A stretch of DNA of 64,000 nt from Aquarana catesbeiana (taxonomy: Eukaryota; Chordata; Amphibia; Anura; Ranidae): contig NC_133328.1 in assembly GCF_042186555.1 (NCBI RefSeq), positions 495,154,812 to 495,218,811 of the forward strand, given 5' to 3'. This document shows, piece after piece, positions 33,492-44,513 of the stretch; positions within the stretch are counted from its first letter, which is position 1, and the number at the start of each line of letters is the position of its first letter. A program made the position numbers and the translations under genes. The notes below the pieces were generated by a model that saw only the letters and a program-made list of their open reading frames with translations, did no database searches and was not told where the DNA came from.

Positions 33492-35069
33492 CGTAGGGTA
33501 CAGCATTGCACAGACTAAGCACACTTTCACAGGGTCTCCCAAGATGCCATCGCATTTTGAGAGACCCGAACCTGGAACTGGTTACAGTTATAAAAGTTAC
33601 AGTTACAAAAAAAGTGTAAAAAAAAGGGAAAAAAAGTGTAAAAAAAAAAAAAAAACACAAACAAAAATATAAAATAAAAAAAAATAGTTGTCGTTTTATT
33701 GTTCTCTATCTCTCTATTCTCTCTCTATTTTTCTGCTCTTTTTTACTGTATTCTATTCTGCAATGTTTTATTGTTATTATGTTTTATCATGTTTGCTTTT
33801 CAGTTATGCAATTTTTTATACTTTACCGTTTACTGTGCTTTATTGTTAACCATTTTTTCTTCAGGTACGCCATTCACTACTTTGAGTGGTTATACCAGAA
33901 TGATGCCTGCAGGTTTAGGTATCATCTTGGTATCATTCTTTTCAGCCAGCGGTCGGCTTTCATGTAAAAGCAATCCTAGTGGCTAATTAGCCTCTAGACT
34001 GCTTTTACAAGCAGTGGGAGGGAATGCCCCCCCCACCGTCTTCCGTGTTTTTCTCTGGCTCCTGTCTCAACAGGGAACCTGAGAATGCAGCCGGTGATTC
34101 AGCCAGCTGACCATAGAGTTGATCAGACACCAGAGTGGATCCAAACATCTCTATGGCTTAAGAAACCGGAAGCTACGAGCATGTTATGACTTAGATTTCG
34201 CCGGATGTAAACAGCGCCATTGGGAAATTGGGTAAGCATTTTATCACACCGATCTTGGTGTGGTCAGAGGCTTTGAGGGCAGAGGAGAAATCTAGGGTCT
34301 AACAGACCCCAATTTTTTCAAAAAAGAGTACCTGTCACTACCTATTGCTATCATAGGGGATATTTACATTCCCTGAGATAACAATAAAAATGATTTAAAA
34401 AAAAAAATGAAAGGAACAGTTTAAAAATAAGATAAAAAAGCAAAAAAATAATAAAGAAAAAAAAAAAAAGCACCCCTGTTCCCCCTGCTCTCGCGCTAAG
34501 GCGAACGCAAGCGTCGGTCTGGCGTCAAATGTAAACAGCAATTGCACCATGCATGTGAGGTATCAACGCAAAGGTCAGATCGAGGGCAGTAATTTTAGCA
34601 GTAGACCTCCTCTGTAAATTTAAAGTGGTAACCTGTAAAGGCTTTTAAAGGCTTTTAAAAATGTATTAATTTTGTTGCCACTGCACGTTTGTGCGCAATT
34701 TTAAAGCATGTCATGTTTGGTATCCATGTACTCGGCCTAAGATCATCTTTTTTATTTCATCAAACATTTGGGCAATATAGTGTGTTTTAGTGCATTAAAA
34801 TTTTAAAAAGTGCGTTTTTTTCCCCAAAAAATGCGTTTGAAAAATCGCTGTGCAAATACTGTGTAAAAAAAAAAATGAAACACCCACCATTTTAATCTGT
34901 AGGGCATTTGCTTTAAAAAAATATATAATGTTTGGGGGTTCAAAGTAATTTTCTTGCAAAGAAAAATAATTTTTTCATGTAATCAAAAAGTGTCAGAAAG
35001 GGCTTTGTCTTCAAGTGGTTAGAAGAGTGGGTGATGTGTGACATAAGCTTCTAAATGTTGTGCATAAAA
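33492..35069. other. 3' non-coding region of piggyBac element 1
   Basis: Contains A-rich runs, ACTTTGAGTGGTTATACCAGAATGATGCC-type sequence shared with 52380-52420 in element 2, and no supported ORF. Short ORFs over T/A-rich segments are artefacts. Confidence 0.6.
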
Positions 35070-36140
35070 TGCCAGGACAGTTCAAAACCCCCTCAAATGA
35101 CCCCATTTTGGAAAGTAGACACCCCAAGCTATTTGCTGAGAGGCATGTCGAGTCCATGGAATATTTTATATTGTGACACAAGTTGCGGGAAAGAGACAAA
35201 TTTTTTTTTTTTTTTTTTGCACAAAGTTGTCACTAAATGATATATTGCTCAAACATGCCATGGGAATATGTGAAATTACACCCCAAAATACATTCTGTTG
35301 CTTCTCCTGAGTATGGGGATACCACACATGTGGGACTTTTTGGGAGCCTAGCCACGCACGGGACCCCGAAAACCAAGCACCGCCTTCAGGCTTTCTAAGG
35401 GCGTAAATTTTTTATTTCACTCTTCACTGCCTATCACAGTTTCGGAGGCCATGGAATGCCCAGGTGGCAAACCCCCCCCCCCCAAATGACCCCATTTTGG
35501 AAAGTAGACACCCCAAGCTATTTGCTGAGAGGTATAGTGAGTATTTTGCAGACCTCACTTTTTGTCACAAAGTTTTGAAAATTGAAAAAAGAAAAAAAAA
35601 ATTTTTTTTTCTTGTCTTTCTTCATTTTCAAAAACAAATGAGAGCTGAAAAATACTCACCATGCCTCTCAGCAAATAGCTTGGGGTGTCTACTTTTCAAA
35701 ATGGGGTCATTTTGGGGGGTTTGTGCCACCTGGGCATTCCATGGCCTCCGAAACTGTGATAGGCGGTGAAGAGTGAAATCAAAAATTTACACCCTTAGAA
35801 ATCCTGACGGCAGTGATTGGTTTTCGGGGCCCCGTATGCGGCTAAGCTCCCAAAAAGTCCCACACATGTGGTATCCCCGTACTCAGGAGAAGCAGCTGAA
35901 TATATTTTGGGGTGCAATTCCACATATGCCCATGGCCTGTGTGAGCAATATATCATTTAGTGACAACTTTTTGTAATTTTTTTTTTTTTTGTCGTTATTC
36001 AATCACTGGGGACAAAAAAAATGAATATTCAATGGGCTCAACATGCCTCTCACCAATTTCCTTGGGGTGTCTACTTTCCAAAATGGGGTAATTTGTGGGG
36101 GTTTTGTACTGCCCTGCCATTTTAGCACCTCAAGAAATGA
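35070..36140. repeat. Subterminal palindrome of piggyBac element 1, about 1.07 kb
   Basis: Arms of roughly 530 bp meet near 35605. Paired blocks include TGACCCCATTTTGGAAAGTA (35097 and 35487) against TACTTTCCAAAATGGGGT (36072) and TTTTCAAAATGGGGTCA (35693), TGGGGATACCACACATGTG (35312) against CACATGTGGTATCCCC (35862), and CACTAAATGATATATTGCTC (35231) against its complement (35944). The same sequence at 50850-51500 in element 2 is partly deleted. Confidence 0.8.
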
Positions 36141-36573
36141 CATAGGCAGTCATAAATTAAAGGCTGTGTAAATTCCAGAAAATGTTTATAGACGCTATAA
36201 CTTTTGCGCAAACCAATAAATATACACTTATTGACATTTTTTTTTACCAAAGACATGTGGCCGAATACATTTTGGCCTAAATGTATGACTAAAATTGAGT
36301 TTATTGGATTTTTTTTATAACAAAAAGTAGAAAATATCATTTTTTTTCAAAATTTTCGGTCTTTTTCCGTGTATAGCTCAAAAAATAAAAATGGCAGAGG
36401 TGATCAAATACCATCAAAAGAAAGCTCTATTTGTGGGAAGAAAAGAACGCAAATTTTGTTTGGGTACAGCATTGCATGACCGCGCAATTAGCAGTTAAAG
36501 CGACGCAGTGCCAAATTGTAAAAAGTGCTCTGGTCAGGAAGGGGGTAAATCCTTCCGGGGCTGAAGTGGTTAA

Positions 36574-37545
36574 TAGTTCTGGCAAGGCAGCTCCCACACA
36601 ACAAGGTTTCCCTCAATGGGTACCTGACAGTAGGGCAAACTGTAGAAACATAGAAAGGAGTGCCAGACCAGTGAAAGAGTTCCAAATAACTTTAATTGTT
36701 GGGAAATAAGTCATATAAAATACCCAACACATTTCAGGGCAACGTCACTCCCCTTCATCAGGGTTCAACACAGGGTAAAACAGGAGAAAACAGTGACTTC
36801 AAAGATCCATATTAGAACTGGTATTGAACGCTACTCAACTATTACCAAAATGCCTTTCCAGTAAGCTATATTTTTCCACACTACTAAGTTAAACCCCACA
36901 GCAATCCACCCAAATATCCCCAGTCTTCATGCAAGAGCAGAAAAATACCATCTCAATCCAGCCAGCACCACGCACCCCTACATCTTACTAGCCAAATCTA
37001 GAATCTGTACACAATCAAATGACCTGCTACCTCCTTGCCCAAGACTGCTCCACATGCTCTCTGGATTGCTATTGGTCCTCTTACCTGCTTCTGAGTCCTG
37101 ATCTACAAAATGGAAGGTAGGTGGGTAGGTGACCACAGTTGGCAGAGGCAGAATTGGAGGGGTTGATGGGGAGCGCTGCAGCAGTCAGGCAATACTGACA
37201 TTGGTGGGCCCTGTTCAAACACTAGAACTCATAAATATGTAAATACACTACAATGTATGAAAACGGGTGGTGTGGAAAAAGGAATGCACAGCACACAGAA
37301 TAAATAGGTGTGGAATAGGAAATCTATAGCATGGTATGCATAATAAGGCGGTGTGGAATAAAATGTGCAGCATGGCAAACATAGCAAGGCAGTGTATGGA
37401 ATAGGGAATGTACAGCAAAGCTCTTACATACTTTTGATTGCTCCACTTTGTGCTCTGTACTGTATGTTACTTACCTACTGCTGGTGACTGCTGCACTATA
37501 CTGTATGTAACATATTGCTGATTGCACCACCATACTGTAAGCTTC
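36574..37545. other. Non-coding flank between piggyBac element 1 and Gypsy B
   Basis: Repeat-like sequence including, on the minus strand at 36725-36763, CTGATGA, a stem, and GAAA in hammerhead-like order. 37200-37420 has loosely repeated phrases (GCATGG, TGTGGAATA). No gene is supported. Confidence 0.5.
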
Positions 37546-37915
37546 TGTCAGGGCTGGGCTCCTGCTATTTACTAGCAGCTCTTTTTTTCGGTGCACAGAG
37601 GCTGTTCAGCTGTCGGTTAATATCCAGCCATTCATTGTTTCCACAGTGACTCACCAGGGTACCATTACTGCCTCATTAGTCAAGCCTACAGCCAGCCTCT
37701 TTTAGCTGTTTAAACAGCTTTGCATATTCCCTCCATGCTCTCGCTTGGTCAACATCTCCAATGAGTTCTTGCTGTCTTCCTGTGTATGACTTGGCCTGGC
37801 TGACTTCTCTTCTGATTCCTGCTTCTGATTTTTGGCTCCTAACAAAATTGACTTTTGGTTCCCTTATCCTGGCTTGCCTGATTACCCGCTCTGGCTTCCA
37901 GACCCTTCCAGAAGA
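37546..37915 (+). repeat. 5' LTR of Gypsy B, 3' end missing
   Basis: Starts TGTCAGGGCTGGGCTCC and matches the 3' LTR over about 365 bp up to GGCTTCCAGACCC. The last roughly 130 bp of the LTR and a recognisable primer site are missing, which suggests a deletion at the LTR/leader junction. Confidence 0.75.
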
Positions 37916-38096
37916 TGCAGGCAATCCACCTAGTTGTAATATTTTTTCCAGATTGGATGAGCAGGACCACCGCAGGGATCAGTTTGTCATAGTGTTACAG
38001 ATGCTCCTAATTCAAACTGCTCATTTGGATCCTCCCACTCCGCCTGCTCCAGTACAACCACTTTTGTAAGCCATTCCTGCTGCTGCTCTGGTCTGT

Positions 38097-38878
38097 GTGC
38101 AGGCACCCGCCTCTAATACTACCTCTGTAAGAGGTATGACTGGTTCTGCTCCACTTCCCCAGCATTTTGGGGGTGATCCAGCTCACTGCAGAGGGTTTCT
38201 CAACCAGGTTGGAATATATTTTGAGATGCTGTCCCAGGCGTTCCCTATGGACAAAAGCAAAGTAGGCTTCATTATTTCTTTGCTTTCTGACAGAGCCTTG
38301 GCTTGGGCAAACCCTCTATGGGAGATACAAAAACCATTGTACAGAATTACCCTGAGTTTGTGGCCTCCTTTAAAAGGGTTTTTGATATTCCCGCTCACTC
38401 CACCTCTGCTGCCAAAAGCCTCATGTCCATTAAACAGAGTACGAGAACTGCTGCCGACGACGCTATTGAATTTCATACTCTGAACAGAGGTTGGTTGGAA
38501 CAATGAGGCTCCCGTGGCTACATTTTCCCATGGTCTCTCTGATAACGTTAAAGATGAGATTGCAGCTCGAGATATACCTAGAAATCTTGAGGAGTTGATC
38601 TTGTTTGCCATTCTCATTGATATTAGACTCCAAAAGAGAACTTCCTTTAAAGAGCACTTGCAGAAGCCTCCTGTACTTTTGGCTCCAAGCTTTGCTTTCC
38701 CACCCATGCCTCCTTGGCCCCAGTCCTCCAGTGAATTAGAGCCCGTGGACCTGGGTCTCACATGTCTCTCTGCCAAAGAGAAGGCCTTTAGGAGGAGGGA
38801 GAGATGGTGCCTTTACTGTGGACAGGCAGTTCACTTATTAAAGTCTTGCCCTACCCATCTGGGAAATGCCCGCACCTG
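38097..38878 (+). pseudogene. Gypsy B gag
   Basis: Gag-like polyprotein in at least two frames: PLPQHFGGDPAHCRGFLNQ, FPMDKSKVGFIISLL and SDRALAWANPLWE (38150-38320), shifting at about 38325 to the NYPEFVASFKRVFD segment. It shifts or stops again near 38506 before DNVKDEIAARDIP and LEELI. It ends with a CCHC zinc knuckle, CLYCGQAVHLLKSC, at about 38811-38852, which would bind RNA. The arrangement fits the gag of vertebrate chromodomain Gypsy elements. The frameshifts make it non-functional. Confidence 0.8.
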
Positions 38879-38953
38879 AGGTACAATATTTGACAGACCT
38901 TAGGTGGCGTCCTGGGGACCCAAAGACATCCTCCCCAAGATAGGGGGACGTCT

Positions 38954-39163
38954 TTGCCTCTAGTTCCGGTTACCCTTTGCTGGTCTGAGTTTTCCATCGA
39001 TACCCAGGCACTAATTGGTTCAGGGGCTGCAGGCTTGTTCATAGATAGTGCCTTTGTGGCAAAGCACTCGATACCGCTGCAGCCTCGTGCCTCCCCACTT
39101 GCCATTGAGGTTATTGATGGGAGACCTCTACAGCCAACCCATGTGACTCATGAAACCTGTTGA
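38954..39163 (+). pseudogene. Gypsy B protease fragment
   Basis: The segment IDTQALIGSGAAGLFID resembles the active-site region of retroelement aspartic proteases, but the expected catalytic Asp before SGA is Gly. With a stop soon after (about 39161) and the Tc1 insertion at 39322, the protease is lost. Confidence 0.65.
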
Positions 39164-39539
39164 CCATTGCTGTAGGGGCTCTTCACCATGAGATAATCCA
39201 ATTCCAAGTCTTTTCCTCACCTCATTATCCGGTTGTCATTGGTTATCCTTGGTTACAGAGGCACAATCCCTCTTTTGATTGGAGTAGTGCCAAGGTTCTG
39301 TCATGTCAAAGTGCACTAATACAGTGAGGGAAAAAAGGATTTGATCCCCTGTTGATTTTGTACATTTGCCCGCTGACAAAGAAATGATCAGTCTATAATT
39401 TTAATGGTAGATTTATTTTAACAGCGAGAGACAGAATAACAAAAGAAATCCAGAAAACACATTTTTAAAAAGTTATAAATTGATTTGCATTTTAATGAGT
39501 GAAATGAGTATTTGAGCCCTTCGCAAAACATGACTTAGT

Positions 39540-40618
39540 ACTTGGTGGTAAAACCCTTGTTGGCAATCACAGAGGTCAGACGTTGCTTGTAGTTGGCCAC
39601 CAGGTTTGCACACATCTCAGGAGAGATTTTGTCCCACTCCTCTTTGCAGATCCTCTCCAAGTCATTAAGGTTTTGAGGCCGACGTTTAATAACTCAAACT
39701 TTAGCTCCCTCCACATATTTTTTCTATGGGACTAAGGTCTGGAGACTGGCTAGGCTACTCCAGGACCTTAATGTGCTTCTTTTTAAGCCACTCCTTTGTT
39801 GCTTTGGCTGTGTGTTTTGGGTCATTGTCATGCTGGAATACCCATCCACGACCCATTTTTAATGCCCTGACTGAGGGAAGGAGGCTCTCACCCAAGATTT
39901 GTCAGTACATGGCCCAGTCCATCGTCCCTTTGATGCAGTGAAGTTGTCCTGTCCCTGTAGCAGAAAAACATCCCCAAAGTATAATGTTACCACCTCCATG
40001 TTTGACAGTGGGAATGGTGTTCTTGGGGTCATAGGCAGCATTCCTCCTCCTCCAAACATGGCGGGTTGAGTTGATGCCAAAGAGCTTGATTTTGGTCTCA
40101 TCTGACCATAACACTTTCACCCAGTTCTCATCTGAATCATTCAGATGTTCATTAGCAAACTTCGGACAGGTCTGTACATGTGCTTTCTTGAGCAGAAGGA
40201 CCTTGCGGGCGCTGCAGGATTTCAGTCTTTCACGTCATAGTGTCTTACCAAATGTTTTCTTGGTGATTATAGTCCCAGATGCCTTGAGATTGACAAGATT
40301 CTCCCGTGTAGTTCTGGGCTGATTCCTCACCGTTCTCATGATCATTAAAACTCCACGAGATGAGATCTTGCATGGAACCCCAGACGGAGCGAGATTGACA
40401 GTTATTTTGTGTTTCTTTCATTTGCGAATAATCGCACCAACTGTTGTCACCCTCGCACCCAGCTGCTTGGTGATGTTCTTGTATCCCATTCCAGCCTTGT
40501 GTAGGTCTACAATCTTGTCCCTGACATCCTTGGACAGCTCTTGGGTCTTGGCTATGGTGGGGAGATTGGAATCTGATTGATTGCTTCTGTGGACAGGTGT
40601 CTTTTTTGCAGGTAACAA
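39540..40618 (-). pseudogene. Tc1 transposase, broken
   Basis: Minus strand. N-terminal helix-turn-helix: ELSKDVRDKIVDLHKAGMGY and VTTVGAIIRK (40420-40540). At the place of the usual start the codon reads ATA (about 40553-40555), so the start is lost. DDE domain pieces follow in shifting frames: LWSDETKIKLFG (first Asp, about 40075-40110), WGCFSATGTGQ, then HDNDPKHT and SPDLSPIE further down (about 39730-39850). Stops occur at about 39902 and elsewhere. Inactive. Confidence 0.85.
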
Positions 40619-40644
40619 GCCGAGAGTAGGAGCACTCCCTTTAA

Positions 40645-40945
40645 GCTCTGTTCACATCGGCACAATTTGACCTGTCAAATCGCATGTCAAATCAGAGCCT
40701 ATTCCCAGCAATAGGAGCGTCCCAATCGGTGCGACGCCGGCTTTGCGGTGCTGCACCGATTTTCAAAAGTACTTCCTGCACTACTTTTGGCAATTTTGGG
40801 GGCGATTTTAATAGAGATTTGTGCATGAACCCACACAGATGTCTTTCAATTTGCCCCCGAAGTCAGACTGAAATGCTGCTTTGAAATCGTGGGAGTTAAG
40901 ATGAACTCGCACAATTTCAAAGCCATGTTCAGTGTGAACGAGAGC
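40645..40945. mobile_element. 301-bp Harbinger-type MITE in the Tc1 element
   Basis: Inverted ends GCTCTGTTCACA (left) and GCTCTCGTTCACA (right, reverse complement), flanked by TAA on both sides (40642-40644; 40946-40948). A 3-bp TAA/TTA duplication fits PIF/Harbinger. The surrounding Tc1 sequence (GAGTAGGAGCACTCCCTT before, GAGATTGCTCCTAATCTC after) forms a hairpin whose tip is the insertion point. Confidence 0.75.
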
Positions 40946-41224
40946 TAAGAGATTGCTCCTAATCTCAGCTCGTTACCCTTATTGAAAAAAAACCTGAGAG
41001 CCAGAAATCTTGCTGATTGATAGGGGATCAAATACTTATTTCACTCATTAAAATGCAAATCAATTTAGAACTTTTTGAAATGTGTTTTTCTGCATATTTT
41101 TGTTGTTATTCTGTCTTTCACTGTTAAAATAAACCTACCATTAAAATTATAGACTGATCATTTCTTTGTCACTGTGCAAACATACAGAATCAGCAGGGGA
41201 TCAAATACTTTTTCCCTCACTGTA

Positions 41225-42009
41225 CGTTTTCAGAAAGTGATTAAGGTCATGTGCATGTCTTTACTCTCTTCATTGCCAGAGAAATACCGTAAATTCAATG
41301 ATGTCTATGACAAAGGTCAGGCCAGTATTTTGCCGCCACATCGGCTTTATGATTGCACAATTGACCTTCAACCTGGTGCCATTTCTCCTCGTGGCTGGGT
41401 TTACCGTTTGTCTATCTCAGAGGATAAGGCTATGGAGGCGTATGCTGCAGATTCACTTACCCGGGGGTCTACTGCAGGTGCTGACTTTTTCTTTGTGAAA
41501 AAGAAGAGTGGTGAACCGAGACCTTGTATCGATTATAGGGGTCTCAATCGCATTACAGTTAAGAATGCTTATTCAATCCCATTGACTATGGAATTATTTG
41601 ACCGCCTCAAAGGAACATACAATCTCATGAGAGGGGCATACAATCTCATGAGGATTAAGGAGGGCAACAAATGGAAAATTGTGTTTAATACTAAGAACGG
41701 ATACTACAAATACCTCATAATGCCCTTTGGTCTCTGCAACACTCCTGCAGTTTTCCAGGAATTTTTTAACAATGTCCTCCGAGATATGCTGCAGCAATGT
41801 GTGTGGTTTACCTTGATGATATTCTCATATATTCTAAATCCCTAGAGAACCACCACACAGACGTCTCCCATGTGCTACAGAGGTTGAGAGAGAACAACCT
41901 GTATTGCAAGTTGGGGAAGTGCGAGTTCCATCGTAAACAGGTTAAATTTTTGGGGTATGTAATTACTACTGCCAGATTGTTGATGAACCCAGAAACAATA
42001 TCTGCAGTC
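41225..42009 (+). pseudogene. Gypsy B reverse transcriptase
   Basis: RT palm and finger motifs: KKKSGEPRPCIDYRGLN (about 41500-41550), KNAYSIPL, MPFGLCNTPAVFQ (about 41720-41760), and the active-site YLDD motif in VVYLDDILIYSK (about 41800-41840), which lies in the next frame after a frameshift near 41800. CKLGKCEFH and VKFLGYVI follow. A short duplication repeats TACAATCTCATGAG (41618 and 41639) in the fingers/palm region. The gene is interrupted at 42010 by the Harbinger element and continues at 47529. Confidence 0.85.
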
Positions 42010-42799
42010 TTATGCCCCGTACACACGGTCAGATTTTCCGATGGACATTGTCCGATCGGAGCGTGTTGTCGGAAATTCCAACCGTGTGTGGGCTCCATCG
42101 GACATTTTCCATCGGATTTTCCGACATACAAAGTTGGACAGCAGGAGATAAAATTTCCCGACAACAAAATCCGATCGCGTCAATTCCGACCGTGTGTGGC
42201 CTGTTCCGACGCACAAAGTGCCACGCATGCTCAGAAGAAATTCCGACACGGGACAGCTCGTTCTGGTAAACTTAGCGTTCACAATGGATACAGCACTTTC
42301 GTCACGCTGCAATGTTCAAAATGGTTTAATACAGCGCACTCTCTTCTTCTTTATAATGTGACAAGAATGAAGTAGTTTTGATGCTCATATTCACACACAC
42401 TTCTCACAAACTTCTTTTGTTACTATTTATCGGGATTCCCTCAATATATTTTGATTTCTCACATCTGACAACATATTTTTTTTTTTTTACTTTAATGTAG
42501 AATCTTTTTTTGTGTTTCTCTTTTTTAATTTTTTTTTTTGGTGATTTTGATTTGTACTCCCGAAAATGTTTGTGTGTTTTTTGTGACAAGTTCCCACAAC
42601 ACCATTGATATGTTGTTCTATTTAATCTGTAGGAGATTGTTTGGTGTTGTTGTCCCTTGTTAATTTAACATTGTACTTTAGAAATGTACCTGAATCGTCA
42701 CCAACAAACTGTCCTTTTTGGATGAAAACACACACAGGAGAGTAGAATTTACCTAAAAAATTTTATTAAGGGGTCACAACTAAACAAAGAGGGAGGCAA

Positions 42800-43018
42800 C
42801 GCTGGAGAAACTGCAGAAGTGGGTGAAGCCTTGGACCCCCAGGGCAGACATCAATTATTTAAAAGCAAAATTGGTGGCCTGAGGAGTCCATATCTAAGGG
42901 AGGGCAGTCTGGTCCAGAAGTCCCAGAGATCCGGAAAGCAGCAGATGACATCTGTGTCCCCAGGCTGTGGTCATACGAGAGACTGCATCTTCTGTCAGAC
43001 CAGACTGAATCCAGGGTC
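42800..43018 (+). pseudogene. Inverted partial copy of the MADF coding region
   Basis: Plus-strand sequence (AAAAGCAAAATTGGTGGCC, then CCCAGAGATCCGGA and TGTGTCCCCAGGCTGTGG) is a diverged copy of the middle of the MADF exon, which is on the minus strand at about 43910-44125. It abuts the MADF stop codon (43020). A transcript of the MADF gene reading through its end would therefore contain a self-complementary stretch of about 200 nt. Confidence 0.8.
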
Positions 43019-43019
43019 A

Positions 43020-44244
43020 TCACTCTTTGGTCTTCCTTCCACGCTTCCTTACATGGGTTTTGGCTGTGGTGGTTGTGTCAGCAGGAGGAGGAGGAGGATC
43101 GTCGATCTCAATGACATCCGTCTTGTGTGTCAGTTCCCCACTCTCCCCCTTACGTAGGACTTTATAAATCAGGTCCTCAGAGATCTTGCGTTGGCCCTCC
43201 TGCATACCCAGCAATTTGCTGGCAGCCATGCAGGCAAAGGCCTCTTCAGGACTGGAGAAGGCTCTGAGGGACGTCGAAGCCTCCTGGATCAGCCTGTATG
43301 CTGAATCCTGCACAGGACTGGGAGTGGCCTTCCTGGCCCTTTTGTATGGAAGGCGGAGGGGAGGAACCTGAGACTCAGTCAAGCTGCGACTTGTCCCAGG
43401 CTTCTCTTGGCTGACACTTAGCCCCGCCTCCTCCTGGCTGCCACTAATCCCCGCCTCCTCCTGGCTGACACTAATAATCCCCGCCTCCTCCTGACTGCCA
43501 CATTCCACAACCTCCTCCTGGCTGAGGTCTTCCTGTGTATGAAAAAGGGACATAGTTTTAGTTTTTTCTTCATCAACCACACACAATTTTCAACTGACTG
43601 CTGCAAATTCAATGTTAACAAATATAACAGACTATCCTTCTGAGCCCAGCATTTTGCATTCTTGTCCCAATTTTGGGTGCCCACTACTGTCTATTGATAT
43701 GTAAAACACTTTTTTTAATCAGCAATTAATGATCAATAATAACATCTAGTAAACATCATTTATTTATTGACCAGAAATCTGTAGAAGAATGCTATACCTG
43801 ACTCCAGCTGGGCTCCTCCACTTCTTCCTGGCCGGAAGGCCCAGGTTGGATATCGGAAGCCTCAGCTGGGATGGAAGGAAGCGTGGAAGGAAGAGTAGAG
43901 AGGGATTCCCTGACTTCAGTGTGGTCTGACAGAAATCGCAGTCTCTCATAGTACCACAGCCTGGGGACATAAACATCATCTGCTGCAGCTCCGGATCTCT
44001 GGGAATCTGTGACCTTCTTGCGCTCCCTAAGATATGTGCTCCTCAGGCCACCAATTTTAGCTTTTAAATAAGGGATGGTTGCTGTGGGGACCACCGGCTT
44101 CACCAACTCCAGCAGTTTCTCCAGCGCTGCCTGCCTCTTTTGTTTATGGTTATAGTGGGGGTGTCTCACTTGCCACAGACAGAGCAGCTCCCTGTACTTG
44201 TCAATAAACAGGGGCAGGAAATTGTGGTCGTTGAACCCATCCAT
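43020..44244 (-). CDS. MADF-domain DNA-binding protein of the Harbinger element
   Basis: Two exons on the minus strand: 44244-43798 (149 codons from ATG at 44244) and 43532-43020 (170 codons and TGA). The donor CAG|GTATAG and acceptor TACACAG|GAAG join in phase 0, giving 319 residues. Residues about 5-100 form a MADF-type module (FLPLFIDKYRELLCLW, then KIGGLRSTYLRERKK and LWYYERLRFL), a Myb-related DNA-binding fold. Exon 2 opens with four SQEEAG/SQEE repeats, has a basic patch (PYKRARKA), a helical segment (EEAFACMAASKLL) and a Pro-rich acidic stretch, and ends in basic KRGRKTKE. An acceptor-like TTGCAG lies just before the ATG, so a 5' non-coding exon is possible. It likely binds element DNA or partners the transposase; that role is inferred. 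Confidence 0.8.
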
Positions 44245-44513
44245 TTTCTCTGCAAGACACAACACAAGACAAACCCTAATGTCAGGCCAAACTCCCCTAA
44301 TCTTGTTACAATATAGGCTTCCATTTCGAAGCAGTATAGGCCCAAGTTTAGATCCTACCTTCGTTAGCACGATCGGCGTCTCCGATGCTCCTTCCTCCGC
44401 TCACAGATCGTACGTAAGACGCGCGCGTTACGATTTATACACACTGCGCATGCATATAACTCCGCCCCTGACGTTCTTTCTATTCTATTCCCCGCCCCTT
44501 TTCGTTCGGCGCA
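44245..44513. promoter_or_regulatory. Divergent intergenic region of the Harbinger element
   Basis: The 270 bp between the MADF and Myb-like start codons must hold both promoters. It contains CpG-rich sequence (GACGCGCGCGTTACG, 44408-44430) and CCGCCCC motifs (44464 and 44492), typical Sp1-like sites. No clear TATA box was found. Confidence 0.4.

Larger units (their letters stand above)
21423..36573 (+). mobile_element. piggyBac element 1, deletion derivative, split by ERV-A
   Basis: Ends TTAACTACTTGCCGACC (21423) and GGCTGAAGTGGTTAA (36573). The element occupies 21423-21754 and 32116-36573, about 4.8 kb, with ERV-A inserted at TTGC. The parts match piggyBac element 2 (50365-60699, opposite orientation) in order, including the sequence interrupted at TTGC. 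Its transposase is reduced to a fusion of N-terminal and C-terminal pieces (about 33050-33490), so it is non-autonomous. Confidence 0.8.
39322..41222 (-). mobile_element. Tc1/mariner element in Gypsy B
   Basis: Terminal inverted repeats beginning CAGTGAGGGAAAAA, flanked by TA (39320-39321; 41223-41224). The TIR similarity runs for more than 100 bp (GATTTGATCCCCTG, TAATTTTAATGGTAG). The length without the internal 301-bp MITE is about 1.6 kb, normal for Tc1. It carries a minus-strand transposase pseudogene. Confidence 0.9.

Noticed and set aside
33046..33660. 204-codon minus-strand ORF
   Set aside because: It is antisense to the fused piggyBac pieces and its counterpart in element 2 is also just antisense.
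38183..38776. 197-codon minus-strand ORF
   Set aside because: It is antisense to the Gypsy B gag, which has recognisable motifs on the plus strand.
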